From the NCBI RefSeq assembly GCF_046159835.1, contig NZ_JBJXCY010000001.1, forward strand, positions 992,001 to 1,056,000: a DNA stretch of 64,000 nt. The letters run 5' to 3'. The position numbers were made by a program, and so were the translations under genes. The notes beneath the pieces are model-generated. The model was not told the origin of the DNA. It searched no databases and saw only the letters and a list, made by a program, of their open reading frames with translations. Shown in pieces: positions 27,273 through 36,570 of the stretch (position 1 is its first letter; each line of letters opens with the position of its first letter). The DNA is from JACKJK01 sp046159835. Lineage in GTDB: Bacteria; Pseudomonadota; Alphaproteobacteria; Rhizobiales; Tepidamorphaceae.

Positions 27273-27300
27273 ACGAAGCCGTTCGCCAAAACGGCTTCGT
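27273..27300 (+). terminator. Terminator hairpin of the CoA-ester operon
   Basis: Arms ACGAAGCCGTT (27273-27283) and AACGGCTTCGT (27290-27300) pair over 11 bp with a six-base loop, followed by GACCTTTT. It lies 82 bp after the operon's last stop. Confidence 0.65.
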
Positions 27301-27724
27301 GACCTTTTGCACGCCTCGCAATGCGTGCCTGTTTCCCGTTCCCTGACAAGGCCTAGTCGAGAGGTCACAACACGGACAGTCCGAGTGATCGGTCTGTCCG
27401 CCGTCTTCGGCTGCCAGCGGCACCGAAGGCAAGGCAGGGGCGTGTAACCTCTGCAGTTTTCCTTGCTGCCAGACTCCCTTCAAACAGGGCGACGTCGCGA
27501 TGCCCCCTCATGCCGCTGCGCAATTTGTTCGCTTTGAGTGCCGGGAATTTCCGCAAAAGGGCCCGAAATTAAACGTGGACAGCGCGCACAAAAATGCAAA
27601 ACTGCACAGATATCCCCAAGCCTGCAGGGATCGTGCAGGCATTCGGAACGCGTCATGGGAATGGCCGGCATCCCTCAGGTCAGACCCTCGGCACAACGAT
27701 TTCGGCACCAACAAGGAGACGACA
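27301..27724 (+). promoter_or_regulatory. Leader region of the second ABC operon
   Basis: About 420 bases hold no convincing gene. An interrupted inverted repeat AATTTC, 13 bases, GAAATT (27546-27570) is an operator candidate for the DeoR regulator that ends this operon. AAGGAG precedes the start codon at 27725. Confidence 0.35.
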
Positions 27725-28732
27725 ATGAAGAGCTGGACCAAATTCATGGCGGTTTCTCTCGCCGCCGTTGGCATGGCGACCGCAGCCTCGGCCGACGAGC
27801 TCACCGTCTACACCGCACTCGAGGAAGAAGAAATCGCCGCCTATGTCGAGGCCGCCCAGAAGGCGATGCCCGACACCGAGATCAATGTGCTGCGCCTGTC
27901 CACCGGCAAGCTGGGTGCGCGTCTTCTCGCGGAAGCCGGCAACCCGCAGGCCGACGTGATCTGGGGCTGGGCGGTCAGTGCCATGATGGACCCGCAGATT
28001 CTCGCGATGCTGGAATCCTATGAAGCCAAGGGCGTCGATGTTCTGCCCGACACGTTCCGCAGTGCAGAGGGCAAGTGGTTCGCGCCGATCGGCTACATGG
28101 GAGCGTTCTGCGTGAACACCGCGCGCCTGGAGGAAAAGGGCCTGCCCATGCCCAAGAGCTGGAAGGACCTCGAAAACCCGGCCTTCAAGGGCGAGTTGCT
28201 GATGCCGGACCCGAATTCCTCCGGCACGGGCTATCTCCACGTGAATGCCGTCCTGCAGAGCATGGGCGAGGAAGCCGGCTGGGCGCAGCTTGAGGCCATC
28301 GACCCGAACATGGCGCAGTACACGTCGTCCGGCTCCAAGCCCTGCAAGTCCGCGCGCGTGGGCGAATACACGGTGGGCATCTCGCTGGCCTTCACCGCGA
28401 TGCAGTCCATCGAGGAAGGCTACCCGCTCGCCATGGTCTTCCCCGAAGGCGGGGTCGGCTATGAACTCGAAGCCTCCGGCCTGATGGCAAGCTCCGACAA
28501 CAAGGAAGCCGCGAAGGCCTTCCTCGACTGGACCATGTCGGAGGAGGCGATCGGCCTCTACCAGAAATACAAGGCGCTCATCACCGTGCCGGGCGTCGAT
28601 GCTTCGAAGGCTGCCGAGGCTGCCGGCCTGCCGGCTGACATCTCGACCGTTCTGGCGGACATCGACTTCGTCAAGGCTGCCAAGGACCAGTCAGCCGTCA
28701 AGGAAACCTGGAAGGAAAAGCTGGGCCGCTAA
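27725..28732 (+). CDS. ABC transporter substrate-binding protein (AEP/iron type)
   Basis: This 335-residue periplasmic protein has a signal peptide (MKSWTKFMAVSLAAVGMA to ASA) followed by DELTVYTALEEEEIAAYVE, the opening typical of ferric-ion and 2-aminoethylphosphonate binding proteins. Later segments include DVIWGWAVSAMM, GAFCVNTARL and DPNSSGTGYLHV. Fused-permease systems with DeoR control also occur for sugar phosphates, so the ligand may be an organophosphate rather than iron. The operon continues with ATPase, fused permease and regulator. Confidence 0.85.
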   Translation: MKSWTKFMAVSLAAVGMATAASADELTVYTALEEEEIAAYVEAAQKAMPDTEINVLRLSTGKLGARLLAEAGNPQADVIWGWAVSAMMDPQILAMLESYEAKGVDVLPDTFRSAEGKWFAPIGYMGAFCVNTARLEEKGLPMPKSWKDLENPAFKGELLMPDPNSSGTGYLHVNAVLQSMGEEAGWAQLEAIDPNMAQYTSSGSKPCKSARVGEYTVGISLAFTAMQSIEEGYPLAMVFPEGGVGYELEASGLMASSDNKEAAKAFLDWTMSEEAIGLYQKYKALITVPGVDASKAAEAAGLPADISTVLADIDFVKAAKDQSAVKETWKEKLGR

Positions 28733-28743
28733 GAGCAACCCTT

Positions 28744-28818
28744 GGGCGGCACGCGTTGCCGCCCATCTGCTGCCGCCCATTTGCTGCCACCACGCGGGGT
28801 CTCCTTCGGGGGACCCCG
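28744..28818 (+). promoter_or_regulatory. Two intercistronic hairpins after the binding-protein gene
   Basis: The first hairpin has arms GGGCGGCA (28744-28751) and TGCCGCCC (28757-28764) with a CGCGT loop. The second has arms CGGGGTCTCC (28795-28804) and GGGGACCCCG (28809-28818) closing a TTCG tetraloop, with one wobble pair. They fit mRNA stabilisation or partial termination between the abundant binding protein and the membrane subunits. Confidence 0.7.
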
Positions 28819-28842
28819 TCCAGCCGTGGAAGACGAGATTCC

Positions 28843-29883
28843 ATGTACCTGACGGTTGAGAATGCCAGGAAAACTTTCGGCAACTTCACAGCGCTCAACG
28901 ACGTCTCGATCGAGATCGAACGCGGTGAATTCGTCTGCTTGCTGGGGCCATCCGGGTGCGGGAAGACCACGCTCCTGCGATTGATCGCGGGGCTGTCGGA
29001 CCTCGATGGGGGCGAGATCATGCTGGAAGGCGCACCGCTCTCCGGCATGCCGGCCCGCAAGCGCGGCTTCGGCATCGTCTTCCAGTCCTACTCGCTGTTT
29101 CCCAACATGACCGTGGCCGAAAACATCGGCTATGGCCTCAAGATCCGCGGGATCAGCACGCCCGACATCGCGCGGCGCGTGAGCGAACTGCTGGAACTCG
29201 TCAAGCTGCCGCAGGTCGCTGACAATTTTCCGGGCCAGCTTTCTGGCGGCCAGCAGCAGCGGATCGCATTGGCGCGCGCCATTGCGGTCGACCCGCGCGT
29301 GTTGCTGCTGGACGAGCCGCTCTCTGCGCTCGACGCCAAGGTCCGCGCGGAACTGCGCAGCGAAATCCGCCATGTGCAGCGCACGCTCGGGATCCCCACG
29401 CTGATGGTCACCCACGACCAGGAGGAAGCACTCGCGCTGGCCGACAAGATCATCTGCATGAACCACGGCGTCGTGATGCAGTCCGGCACGCCGGAAGACC
29501 TGTATCAGCGCCCGGCGACGCGCTTCGTCGCCGAGTTCATGGGGATCAGCAATATCATCCCGACCGATGCGATCCGGCGCGAATACCCGGACCTGCTGGA
29601 TGCGCGCCCGGCAAGCGACGATGACAGCCATGTCGCCTGCATCCGCCCCGAACAGATTGACCTGACCCCGGCACCGGACGGTCGTTCCACCGTGCGCAGC
29701 ATCAGCTTTCTCGGCAACCTGCGCCGCTTGGAGGTCGACAGTCCCATCGGTCCGCTGGTCATCGAGACCCACGGCGCCAATCCGTGCCGCGAGGGCGACC
29801 GGGTTGATCTGAGCATCCCGCCGCAGGCCTGCATCTGGGTCACGAACGACGTGGCCGACAAGCCCGCGGCAGCTGCGGCATGA
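28843..29883 (+). CDS. ABC transporter ATP-binding protein
   Basis: This 346-residue ATPase has Walker A GPSGCGKTT, signature LSGGQQQRIALARA, Walker B VLLLDEPLSALD, H-loop MVTHDQEEA, and a C-terminal TOBE-like region. The ATG at 28843 is used; upstream in-frame codons lie in the hairpin region. It overlaps the permease start by 4 bp. Subfamily features resemble FbpC/PotA-type importers. Confidence 0.9.
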   Translation: MYLTVENARKTFGNFTALNDVSIEIERGEFVCLLGPSGCGKTTLLRLIAGLSDLDGGEIMLEGAPLSGMPARKRGFGIVFQSYSLFPNMTVAENIGYGLKIRGISTPDIARRVSELLELVKLPQVADNFPGQLSGGQQQRIALARAIAVDPRVLLLDEPLSALDAKVRAELRSEIRHVQRTLGIPTLMVTHDQEEALALADKIICMNHGVVMQSGTPEDLYQRPATRFVAEFMGISNIIPTDAIRREYPDLLDARPASDDDSHVACIRPEQIDLTPAPDGRSTVRSISFLGNLRRLEVDSPIGPLVIETHGANPCREGDRVDLSIPPQACIWVTNDVADKPAAAAA

Positions 29884-31562
29884 GCCTGGCGGATACGACG
29901 GCGGCACCGCGGCGCCGGCGCGTGGATGCAGATCGGCTGCTCACGCTGGTCTGCGTCGGCGTGCCGCTGCTCGGGCTCGTCATCTTTTTCCTCTACCCGA
30001 TGCTGATCGTCTTCCTGCGCTCTGTGACGGTCGGGGATGGCTACGGCCTTGAGAACTACACGCGTGTTCTGGGGTCGGTCGGGTTCTGGCGCGCGACCGG
30101 GAACTCTCTGGTCATGGGCGGCGCGACGACCGCCCTCAGCATCTTTCTCGGGTTCATCATCGCGCACGGGCTGTATCGCTGCGCATTTCGCGGCAAATGG
30201 CTGATCCGCAGCATCATCGTGCTGCCGCTTCTGGCGCCCTCGCTGGTACAGGGGCTGGGGCTGATATTCCTGCTTGGCCGCAATGGTGTCATCAGCCGCG
30301 CGCTGGGCATCGAGATTGAAATCTACGGCTTCTGGGGCCTGCTGATCGCCAACACGCTGTATGCCCTGCCGCAGGCGGTGATGATCATCGGCGCGGCGCT
30401 GGTCCTGCTGGACGCGCGCGTCTACGAGGCAGCCGACGTCATGGGGGCTTCACCCTCGCGACAGTTCCGCGACCTGACGATCCCAACCTCGCGCTTCGGC
30501 ATCCTCAACGCCGCCTTCGTCTGCTTCACCATCACGATTACCGACTTCGGCAATGCGGCGGTGATCGGCGGGGACTATTCCGTGCTGGCGACGGAGATCT
30601 ATTCGCAGGTCGTCGGGCAGCGCAATTTCAACATGGGCGCCGTGGTTGGGATCATGCTGCTGCTGCCTACTGTCATCTCCTATGCCATCGAGCGGCAGGC
30701 GATGAAACGCCAGCCCGTCGGGCAGGACACCGGCCAGCAGCCATATCGACCGGCCTTTTCACCGCTCCGCGACCTGTTGATGGCAGCACTGTCTGCGATC
30801 ATTTGCGCCGGGATCGTGCTGGTGATCGGCATCGTCGTCTATGCCAGCTTCGTGACGCTCTGGCCCTACAACATGACGCTGTCGCCCAAGCACTACGACA
30901 TCACCCTGGCGGGCGGGTACTCCTCGCTCTGGATGACCATCGTCATCTCGCTGATGGCGGCGACCGGGGGGACGCTGGCGGTTTTCCTGCTTGGATTGGG
31001 GCTGCGCCGGCTGCCAAAGGGCGTGGCCCAGCCGATCCAGATGCTGGCGGCCATACCCGCAGCGGTGCCCGGAATGGTGCTGGGCCTTGCCTATATCCTG
31101 ACGTTCAATTCGACCGCGACGCCGCTCTACCTGCTGTACGGGACGGCGGCGCTCATCGCGATCGTGAATTTCTACCACTACCACACGCAGAGCTTCCTCA
31201 CCGTGATGACCGGTTTTCGGCAATTTCCCCGCGCGCTCGAGGAAGCCGCCGGCAGCCTGGGTGCGGGGCTGGCGCGCACGGCTGTCGACATCGTCGCCCC
31301 CTTCATCGCGCCGATGCTGATTTCGGTCTTCTTCTTCCTCTTCATGCGCTCGATGGTGACGTTGTCTGCGGTCGTGTTCCTCACCACTCCGGACCTAAGC
31401 GTCGCGGCCGTCACCATCATGCGGCTGGACGACGCCGGACTGACCTCGCAGGCGGCAGCTTTTTCGACTTGCGTCATGGCCGTGGTCTGCGTTGCGCTTC
31501 TCGGCATGAAGGGCATGCTCGCCTGGATGGGCCAACGCCAGGGCACGAAGGGGAACGTGTGA
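29880..31562 (+). CDS. ABC transporter permease, two fused permease halves
   Basis: This 560-residue membrane protein has roughly twelve hydrophobic segments and two EAA loops, AADVMGASPSRQFRDLTIPT in the first half and EEAAGSLGAGLARTAVDIVA in the second. It therefore supplies both permease domains, as in FbpB and AEP transporter permeases. It begins in an ATGA overlap with the ATPase gene and its stop overlaps the regulator start (TGATG), indicating tight co-translation. Confidence 0.9.
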   Translation: MSLADTTAAPRRRRVDADRLLTLVCVGVPLLGLVIFFLYPMLIVFLRSVTVGDGYGLENYTRVLGSVGFWRATGNSLVMGGATTALSIFLGFIIAHGLYRCAFRGKWLIRSIIVLPLLAPSLVQGLGLIFLLGRNGVISRALGIEIEIYGFWGLLIANTLYALPQAVMIIGAALVLLDARVYEAADVMGASPSRQFRDLTIPTSRFGILNAAFVCFTITITDFGNAAVIGGDYSVLATEIYSQVVGQRNFNMGAVVGIMLLLPTVISYAIERQAMKRQPVGQDTGQQPYRPAFSPLRDLLMAALSAIICAGIVLVIGIVVYASFVTLWPYNMTLSPKHYDITLAGGYSSLWMTIVISLMAATGGTLAVFLLGLGLRRLPKGVAQPIQMLAAIPAAVPGMVLGLAYILTFNSTATPLYLLYGTAALIAIVNFYHYHTQSFLTVMTGFRQFPRALEEAAGSLGAGLARTAVDIVAPFIAPMLISVFFFLFMRSMVTLSAVVFLTTPDLSVAAVTIMRLDDAGLTSQAAAFSTCVMAVVCVALLGMKGMLAWMGQRQGTKGNV

Positions 31563-32314
31563 TGTGGGCGAAGGAACGTCACCAGCGCATCGTTTCCCTG
31601 CTGGCCGCAAGGCACCAGGTCAGCGCCAACGAACTGGCGGACATGCTGGGTGTCTCGCGGGAGACCGTTCGTCGTGACCTGCTGGACCTTGAGAAGGTGG
31701 GGCAGGTCAACCGCGTGCATGGCGGTGCCGTGCTGCCCGAGCCGATCTCCGAGGAACCGTTTCTCGAGCGCAAGAAGGAACAGGTCCGCGCCAAGTCCGA
31801 GATTGCGCGCAAGGCGGCAAGCCTGGTTCAGCCCGGCTTTTCCATCATGGTGGATGCCGGGACGACCACTGCCATCTTTGCGCGGGAACTGGCGAAACTG
31901 TCGGACGTCTCGGTGATCACCAATTCGCTGGAGATCGCGACCACGCTACAGAGCGCCGGCAAGGATGTGTTGCTGCTCGGTGGCACGATGGCCCCGGAAG
32001 TGCCTGCCACGTGGGGCGAACTCACGCTCTCCGAGATCCGCCGCTTTCGGGTCGACCTCTGCTTTTCCTCGCCGGTGGCCGTTCATCCAACGAGAGGCGT
32101 CTTCTTTCACGATCTGCAGGAAGCCGAGATCGCGATAGCCATGGCCAACCAATCAGGCGAGAACGTGCTGCTGGCCGATCATACCAAGCTTGGCGAAACC
32201 AGCCGGGTCCAGTCGTGGAGCGCCGATGAAATCAGCGCACTCGTCACCAGCCAGGCAGCAACGGCGGCGCAACTGGAGCCGTTCCGCGAACGCGGTGTGA
32301 CCGTCGTGAATTGA
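31562..32314 (+). CDS. DeoR/GlpR-family repressor
   Basis: This 250-residue regulator starts MWAKERHQRIVSLLAARHQV and carries the DeoR winged helix (ANELADMLGVSRETVRRDL, then VNRVHGGAVLPEP). The ligand domain has the phosphosugar-binding VDAGTTTAIFARELAKL and LLADHTKLG. DeoR proteins usually sense phosphorylated sugars or related phosphates, which supports an organophosphate ligand for the transporter. It is last in the operon and convergent with the Amt fusion gene, 17 bp apart. Confidence 0.9.
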   Translation: MWAKERHQRIVSLLAARHQVSANELADMLGVSRETVRRDLLDLEKVGQVNRVHGGAVLPEPISEEPFLERKKEQVRAKSEIARKAASLVQPGFSIMVDAGTTTAIFARELAKLSDVSVITNSLEIATTLQSAGKDVLLLGGTMAPEVPATWGELTLSEIRRFRVDLCFSSPVAVHPTRGVFFHDLQEAEIAIAMANQSGENVLLADHTKLGETSRVQSWSADEISALVTSQAATAAQLEPFRERGVTVVN

Positions 32315-32331
32315 GCGCGGCGAAGTGCGCT

Positions 32332-35300
32332 TTAAACGCGCTTTATCGCTGCCGTCTTTGCGGGTCGGTCCTCCTGGGAGGCCGTGTCCCGGTTTGCTTC
32401 GCCCTCGCTGATACCGCGCAGCTGCGTCACGAGTCCGTTGCGGATGCTGTGCACCGAGCCAAGCGTTGCAAGCACCTCGTCGGGTGCCTTGCGCTGCAAC
32501 TGGGAAATGTGCAGCGGGCGACCCACGAGGTAGCCCTGGATTTCATCGCATCCCAGCTGCGCGAGCTTGGTCAGTTCTTCCGCCTGCTCGACACCTTCGG
32601 CGACGATCCGCATGTCCGTCGCACGCCCGAGCCGGATGATCGTGTCGACGATGGCGCGGGCATTTTTCGACGTGTTCATGTCCTGCACGAACGTGCGGTC
32701 GATCTTGATGCAGTCGAACGGGAAGCGGCTCAGGTAACCCAGTGAGGAGTAGCCTGTGCCGAAGTCGTCCAGCGCGACGCGGCAACCGAGCTTCTTGATC
32801 GCACGCAGCGTGCGCAGGGCGCGCTCGTCGTCGTCGATCAGCAGGTTTTCGGTGATCTCGATTTCCAGCTGCTCCGGCGGCAGGCCCGTTTCCTGCAGGA
32901 TCGCTTTGATGGTCTCCAGCAGGCTCTTCTCGCGGAACTGCACCGGGCTCACGTTTACGCTCACATGCGCTGAACCCAGGTGCTGCTTTGCAATCCGGCA
33001 GGCTCTTTCCAGGACCCATTTTCCGATGGACACGATCCGGCCCGACTGCTCCGCAGAGCGGATGAAGTCGCCGGGGGGCACGAGGCCCTTTTCGGGGTGG
33101 TTCCAGCGGATGAGGGCTTCGTAGCTGATGATCTCGCCGGTCGAGGTCGCCATGCGTGGCTGGAAATGCAGGTCGAACTGGTTCTCGACAAGGGCAACGG
33201 CCAGCTCCGCATCCAGGTGCCGGCGCTGCCGGTCTTCCTCGTCCATGCCCGGTTCGTAGACGCAATAGGTGTTCCGGCCTTTCGCCTTGGCCTTGTAGAG
33301 AGCGGCATCGGCGCGCGACAGCAACTGTCCAGAGTCCATGCAGTCCGTCGAGCAGAGCGCGATGCCGACACTCGCGCCGGTATGCAGGATGAGCCCCTTC
33401 GTGCCGAGGATCGGCTGCGCCAGTGTCACCGTGAGCCTGTGTGCAAAATCCACGACCTGGTTTGTGAATTCCGCACGTTCCAGGAGGATCGCGAATTCAT
33501 CGCCGCCGAGACGCGCCACGATGCCGCGATCACCGACATAGGTCTTGAGCCGCTGCCCGGTCGTGCGGATGACGAGATCGCCGGCTGCGTGGCCGTGCAG
33601 GTCGTTGATGTCCTTGAAGTGGTCGAGGTCGATCAGCAGCACCGCCAGCCGGGAATCTTCCGCGCGGGTATTCTTCACCCGCTCCTCGACATAGTGCGAG
33701 AACACGGCCCGGTTCGGCAGGCCCGACAACGGGTCGTGCTGCGCGAGGTGCCGGATTTTTTCCTCGGCAATCTTGCGCTCGCGCAGGTCGGCGATGGCGG
33801 CAACGCGCGTCGCCAGACCGCGATAGACCACCTCGCGCGACCGCACCTCCACCGGAATGGCCGTGCCGTCTGCGTGAAGGATCTGGATTTCGTAGGGATT
33901 GCTGTCGGAATTCGCGAAGTGCGTGTCGAAGACCTCGCGGCTGTCGGCGTGCACCAGGTCACTCACGCGCAGGTCCTGCATTTCCGAAAGCTGCCGCCCG
34001 ACCAGCTCTTCCAGCGCCGCGTTGCCGTCGATGATCTGACCGTCGACCGCAATCAGGATGCCCTCGAACGTCGCGTTGGCCAGCGCCGACAGCCGTTCGG
34101 CTTCCTCTTCCGCCCGCTGCTTGTCCGCGATGGCGCTCTTGGCCGTTTCCTCGTCCTCGATCGTATCCATCAGCGAGTTGAAGAGGCGGCCGAGACGCTC
34201 CGCATCGTCGCCCTCGTCGATGTCCAGGCGAAGCGACAGGTCGGCGCGGCCCTCGACGAGCTTGCCGAAGGCATCTTCGACGTGGCCGATGCCGATCCGC
34301 GTCCCGTGTTCGGTCTCGTTGAGGCCGATTTCCTCGCTCTGCTTGGTCACCCGCAGGCGCACCAGCCGGGCGATCATCGCGAATGCCAGCAGCCCGACGC
34401 CGAAGGCCCACACGAAGTTGAGGCCGACCCCGAGGGCCTGCACCTGGAACTGCGCCCAGCGATCACCCAGCGGCAGAGCGGAAGCCGGTGCCAGCAGCGC
34501 CAGCCCGAGTGTGCCGACAATGCCAGCAAAGCCGTGCACGCCGATGGCGCCGACGGCATCGTCGATCCGGAAGCGGCGCTCAAGCAACGCAACACCCCAG
34601 ACGGCGACGGTGCCACCGGCCGCGCCGATCAGCATCGCGCCCTGGACGGTCAGGACGGCTGCGCCGGCCGTCACGGCAACGAGACCGCCGAGCAGTCCGG
34701 TGATGGATTTCTCGGGCAGCAGGATCCGGTCGTGCCACCACCCCAGCGCATGGCCTGCGGCCGTACCCGTCGCCGCAGCAAGCACCGTATTGGCGATGAT
34801 GCCGGCGATGGCCGGGGAGGCCTCCAGCGTCGATCCGCCGTTGAATCCGATCCAGCCGACGAACAGTAGCACCGCGCCGCCCGTGGCCAGAACGGGGCTG
34901 TGACCATGAATACGGATCGGCCGGCCATTCTCGTCGAACCGACCCTTGCGCGCGCCGATCAGCAGGCAGGCGGCCAGCGCCACCCACGCGCCCGTGCCGT
35001 GAACGACGGTCGAGCCGGCGAAATCGACAAACCCCATATTGGCGAGGAATGCACCTTCGTTGGCAACCAGCGCCGTGCCCCAGGCCCAGTGTACGAAGAC
35101 GGGGTAGACGAAGCCCGCGATGACGATGGAACCGAGCAGGTAGGCCGTCAGGGGCATTCGTTCGGCGACGGCACCCGACACGATGGTCGCGGCCGTGCCG
35201 CAGAACATCACCTGGAACGTGAAGAACGCGAGCCCCCAGGAATCGAGGCTGGACAGGAAGAGCAGCGAGGAATCGAGGCCGACCCAGAACCCGTTTGAAG

Positions 35301-35631
35301 CGCCAAAGGCGAACATGAAGCCGACGCTGGCAAACAGCATCACCGAGAAGGTGAAATCCAGCATGTTCTTCTGGGCGACGTTGATGGTGTTCTTGGAGCG
35401 CACCATGCCGGCTTCAAGCAGCATGAAGCCGACCTGCATCAGCAGCACGAGGCTGGCCGCAACCAGAACCCAGACCATGTCGAGGTTGGCAGTCGTATGC
35501 GACAGCGCGGAACTGTTGGCCTGAATGAGGTCGCCCAGCGACTGGTTTGCAGTGTCCGCCGCAGCCGGTTCGGCTGTTGCACTGAATGCCGCCGCCACAG
35601 CAATCAAATGAATTGCGCTCTGAAATGCCAT
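32332..35631 (-). CDS. Ammonium transporter fused to PAS-GGDEF-EAL signalling module
   Basis: This 1099-residue protein has a signal-like N-terminus and an Amt/MEP channel (about 45-425, eleven-helix type). The channel keeps the AmtB landmarks DFAGSTVVH (Asp203, His211) and GVHGFAG (His366). A linker/HAMP-like and coiled-coil region (about 425-515) leads to a PAS domain (about 510-620), then GGDEF (709-713) and EAL (838-840 in SYEALIRW). GGDEF is intact, and EAL partners ITENL, DDFGTGYSS and EGVE are present, so both cyclase and phosphodiesterase could be active. I infer ammonium sensing or flux coupled to c-di-GMP. It is monocistronic with no GlnK partner. Confidence 0.93.
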   Translation of the reverse strand: MAFQSAIHLIAVAAAFSATAEPAAADTANQSLGDLIQANSSALSHTTANLDMVWVLVAASLVLLMQVGFMLLEAGMVRSKNTINVAQKNMLDFTFSVMLFASVGFMFAFGASNGFWVGLDSSLLFLSSLDSWGLAFFTFQVMFCGTAATIVSGAVAERMPLTAYLLGSIVIAGFVYPVFVHWAWGTALVANEGAFLANMGFVDFAGSTVVHGTGAWVALAACLLIGARKGRFDENGRPIRIHGHSPVLATGGAVLLFVGWIGFNGGSTLEASPAIAGIIANTVLAAATGTAAGHALGWWHDRILLPEKSITGLLGGLVAVTAGAAVLTVQGAMLIGAAGGTVAVWGVALLERRFRIDDAVGAIGVHGFAGIVGTLGLALLAPASALPLGDRWAQFQVQALGVGLNFVWAFGVGLLAFAMIARLVRLRVTKQSEEIGLNETEHGTRIGIGHVEDAFGKLVEGRADLSLRLDIDEGDDAERLGRLFNSLMDTIEDEETAKSAIADKQRAEEEAERLSALANATFEGILIAVDGQIIDGNAALEELVGRQLSEMQDLRVSDLVHADSREVFDTHFANSDSNPYEIQILHADGTAIPVEVRSREVVYRGLATRVAAIADLRERKIAEEKIRHLAQHDPLSGLPNRAVFSHYVEERVKNTRAEDSRLAVLLIDLDHFKDINDLHGHAAGDLVIRTTGQRLKTYVGDRGIVARLGGDEFAILLERAEFTNQVVDFAHRLTVTLAQPILGTKGLILHTGASVGIALCSTDCMDSGQLLSRADAALYKAKAKGRNTYCVYEPGMDEEDRQRRHLDAELAVALVENQFDLHFQPRMATSTGEIISYEALIRWNHPEKGLVPPGDFIRSAEQSGRIVSIGKWVLERACRIAKQHLGSAHVSVNVSPVQFREKSLLETIKAILQETGLPPEQLEIEITENLLIDDDERALRTLRAIKKLGCRVALDDFGTGYSSLGYLSRFPFDCIKIDRTFVQDMNTSKNARAIVDTIIRLGRATDMRIVAEGVEQAEELTKLAQLGCDEIQGYLVGRPLHISQLQRKAPDEVLATLGSVHSIRNGLVTQLRGISEGEANRDTASQEDRPAKTAAIKRV

Positions 35632-35666
35632 AACAAGAAGCCCCCGCTTTACCCTGCGAGAGAAAC

Positions 35667-35696
35667 TTATGACAAAACCCGTAAATGCACCGTCAA
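35667..35696 (-). promoter_or_regulatory. Predicted promoter of the Amt-GGDEF-EAL gene
   Basis: On the minus strand TTGACG (35696-35691), an 18-base spacer and TCATAA (35672-35667) form a sigma-70-like promoter 36 bp before the start codon. No sigma-54 element was found nearby, which is unusual for an Amt gene. Confidence 0.5.
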
Positions 35697-36039
35697 CTTG
35701 GCAGCAAGTGAATTAAAACTGCAAAGCGCCTCGTATTTAGGCAATTGACCGAAGAATTCGCAAATCGGACCCCGTGAAAGCACTTGGTTATCATGCTGGG
35801 ACTGTACAGGAGCCGCCCGCAGGCCGTCGTGTCAGACAGACCCGGAAAGTTCCGGACTGGCAGTCGGCTGGCAAAACGGCAATCTTCGCCGCATTCCAAC
35901 CGGCGCGCATGACTCTGAAGAAGCTCATGGAGCCTCCGATCCAGGCATCATGGGATGAGCAGATGGCGCGGTTCACCGGGGCTTGGATCCGGCCCCTTGG
36001 ATCGGCATGGCGATACCCTCCTTGAAACGCCAGCGTGAT

Positions 36040-36333
36040 TGGATCAGGCTGGCATCAGGCATCGCCCAACGGCCCGACGCATCCCCGTGGCCGTGCTTGG
36101 CGACGGCGGCACGATGATGGGAATTTCGGCATTCTGGACAGCAGCGCGCCATCGCATCTCCTGCATCACCGTGGTCTGCAACAATCGCTCCTACTTCAAC
36201 GACGAAGTCCATCTGGAGAAGGTCGCCATCATCGCGCGCGGCAGACCGGTGGAACAAGTTGGTCGGGCACGCGATGACTGAGCTCTATATCGACTTCGCA
36301 GCCATGGCCAAGGGCATGACGGATGTTTCCTGA
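36040..36333 (+). pseudogene. Frameshifted fragment of a thiamine-diphosphate-dependent enzyme
   Basis: One frame reads PVAVLGDGGTMMGISAFWTA, then ISCITVVCNNRSYFNDEVH and GRPVEQ. This is the ThDP/Mg-binding GDG...NN motif region of acetolactate-synthase- or benzoylformate-decarboxylase-like enzymes. Near 36255 the frame shifts to continue as NKLVGHAMTELYIDFAAMAKG and ends in TGA. Upstream, another shift near 36080 moves back to LASGIAQRPD. Nothing of the N-terminal two thirds remains. It is a decayed gene remnant inside an IS-scarred region. Confidence 0.7.
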
Positions 36334-36378
36334 TGCGATGTCAGGCGAACCGACGGCGGACAGATCAGCAATCAGCGT

Positions 36379-36570
36379 AGCTGCTCAGGACTCAACGAAC
36401 TGTTGCCGAGCGACTGCTTCCGCCGCCCGGGTCAGCGCAATGCAACTTGTTTAATGTGATTCAGATCCGCTGATAATTTTGATCCGGACGGGGGGTTGCT
36501 TCCACTATAATGAGAGCAACGGAAACTCGACTGTTCGTGAATCCGGGCAAAACACGTTTCTGCTACATCA
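36379..36570 (+). repeat. Diverged duplicate of the 45.0-45.19 kb segment
   Basis: This segment resembles 45001-45195 over an IS6-like scar and a short reading that begins with an ATG at about 36510 and gives ATETRLFVNPG. The other copy gives ATVTQLFVSPG. About 70% of bases match over the best 34 positions (around 36515-36548). Both look like 5' stumps of the same lost gene. Confidence 0.4.
36381..36455 (-). mobile_element. Decayed IS6-family fragment
   Basis: The string beginning CTCAGGACTCAACGAACTG and running to about 36455 aligns, with mismatches and small gaps, to the 3' end of the IS6 transposase gene as seen at 57951. It has no intact repeat or frame. Confidence 0.45.

Noticed and set aside
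32980..34869. 629-codon plus-strand frame opposite the Amt-GGDEF-EAL gene
   Set aside because: Antisense shadow rich in Arg/Gln/His/Asp with no domain; the opposite frame carries intact GGDEF and EAL.
35697..35790. Sigma-54 promoter for the ammonium transporter fusion
   Set aside because: No GG-N10-GC element at proper spacing was found; a sigma-70-like promoter was found instead.
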